Assembly: GCF_022539665.2 (NCBI RefSeq)
Contig: NC_081331.1
Span: 4,312,501-4,376,500 of the forward strand
DNA from: Daphnia carinata
Taxonomy: Eukaryota; Arthropoda; Branchiopoda; Diplostraca; Daphniidae
Length of the DNA: 64,000 nt
Direction of reading: 5' to 3'
Every line of letters starts with the position of its first letter. The first letter of the stretch is position 1. A model generated the notes under the pieces. That model saw nothing but the letters and a program-made list of their open reading frames with translations, had not been told where the DNA came from and made no database searches. The position numbers were made by a program, and so were the translations under genes. Positions 63,037-64,000 of this stretch are shown here, piece after piece.

Positions 63037-64000
63037 TTAAAGTTCATCTTTTTCAATATTTGCATTGCTGACAATGGTATCATTTTTCTTATCAGTTGGA
63101 TGTAATATAACAGAAATCTCCTCGTTCCAAAAACGACTTGCATCAGCTCGGTAGTCTGAATCAACAACCAAAGTTGTACCGATGCGTAAAAACAGACGGT
63201 TCTTATTGAACGGTGTCCATGAAGTTGGTATATGATCCGTAATTATCGACGTAGGGACGCTAAAAAAAGAAATTGGATATAATTTCAAATTTATGGCACC
63301 TAAATAAAGGTATTAACAAATACCCGGTTTTCGCGAAATTGGTCAACAAAGGGACGAAAACATGCTTGCTGAATTCGATATCGTCGGATGACATCAGCAA
63401 ATCTTTGCCCCAAAGGTCACTAAAAATATATTGAAGATCATCTCCTTGGGCAACACCTAGAGCAATTTTAAAGCTATACTATCCAGAATAAGCCAATGAA
63501 TGTTACAGAAAGTAATCGATACCGAAATCCGCGATTTCACCCTGAAGATTTACAACGCTGTATTGGCCGCGGTATTCGAAAACATAACGATAGATCGGCA
63601 CGCTATGGTTTGCGAGTAGACGCGAATAACGATCCGTGCAGCGGGTGTAGAGCAAATCAGTTAAAAACTAAGGGCGAAACCGAAAATAACTTGTAGCAAT
63701 GATTTTCATTACAAGTATCATTAATCACACTTGCCTCGACATATTTTGGTCTAAACTGATCCTCTTCATCTAGATCGACGTTGCGAAAATATTTACGTCG
63801 TATAGCTTTTGACAAAGATGGAAGTTTGCGATCGAATCCCGACATCATTGGTAGCAGACGGGGAAGCTGGTCTACAAAACTGTCATCGTACCGGCCGTTA
63901 CTTAACGTATTCAGTGTCACTGTAACACAAATAACGGCAAATTTGCTTAAATTTAAATCAGGAAAATAAGAAGACATTTACGTCGATAAAAGAAGGCTCC
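63037..64000 (-). CDS. Carboxylesterase-like protein, 3' part; catalytic His replaced, KDEL end
   Basis: Partial: the 5' portion lies beyond the window. Exons: 64000-63982 (GAFFYR), 63919-63735, 63667-63523, 63456-63324 and 63259-63037, about 234 residues seen. Family landmarks of type-B carboxylesterases/cholinesterases are GAFFY, the SVPIYRYVFEYRGQYS block, GVAQGDDLQYIF, FVPLLTNFAKTG with VPT, and FW near the end. In active members the third motif is GV.HGDEL; here the catalytic His is Gln, which predicts an inactive esterase fold. The protein ends NIEKDEL, an ER-retrieval signal. The intron after 63735 begins GCAAGT, a GC-AG donor. The active-site Ser and Glu lie outside the window and cannot be checked. 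Confidence 0.9.

Overview
This window is animal nuclear DNA, most likely from an arthropod and probably a branchiopod crustacean such as Daphnia. That placement is inferred from gene content (Spätzle with its seven-cysteine knot, RpL36, ABHD17, TMEM134, HAX1-like, a Bcl-2 member, histones H3 and H4) and from many GT-AG introns of about 55-100 nt. No long read-through gene exists on either strand apart from intronless H4. The gene models below were built by hand, by joining exons at splice sites that keep the reading frame.

Left half (1-36.7 kb). It is gene-poor and full of long A/T homopolymers and microsatellites. Three minus-strand genes for secreted proteins lie here: a proline-rich protein with a Val-Tyr-Asn-Gln-Gln repeat (1.2-3.8 kb), a seven-exon Spätzle-like cytokine (8.7-11.0 kb), and a glutamine-rich secreted protein (16.8-23.2 kb). 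All three share one layout: a TATA-like box, an initiator-like TCA about 35 bp downstream, a first coding exon of only 3-5 codons, and a signal peptide completed in exon 2. From about 23.7 to 36.8 kb I see no convincing gene.

Middle (36.7-48.4 kb). A TMEM134 homologue (+) and a ten-exon TLDc-domain protein with a myristoylation-type start (-) are convergent. After them comes a diverged ~330-bp tandem repeat interrupted by a ~4.6-kb inverted repeat centred at 44,437. Its inner arms (about 1.5 kb each) are nearly identical and its outer arms are diverged. The arms carry a decayed multi-exon gene and a block with five hairpins. The ~540-bp spacer between the arms contains three degenerate tRNA-like sequences. 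I do not recognise this element, and it is the best candidate for something undescribed.

Right half (48.4-64 kb). It is gene-dense with short introns: a C-terminal-motor kinesin of the kinesin-14/KCBP type (+), the ABHD17 depalmitoylase (-), RpL36 (-) divergent from a HAX1-like protein (+), a Bcl-2 family protein (-), a 102-residue three-finger C2H2 protein (-), a divergent histone H3/H4 pair, a possible 49-residue two-exon protein (+), and the 3' part of a carboxylesterase-like gene (-) that runs off the window. Two of these are odd. The H3 gene encodes canonical H3.2 and has a perfect histone 3' stem-loop, yet it is split by a 75-nt intron. The esterase has Gln where the catalytic His should be, and it ends in KDEL.

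Functions are inferred from recognised sequence families; no database search was run.
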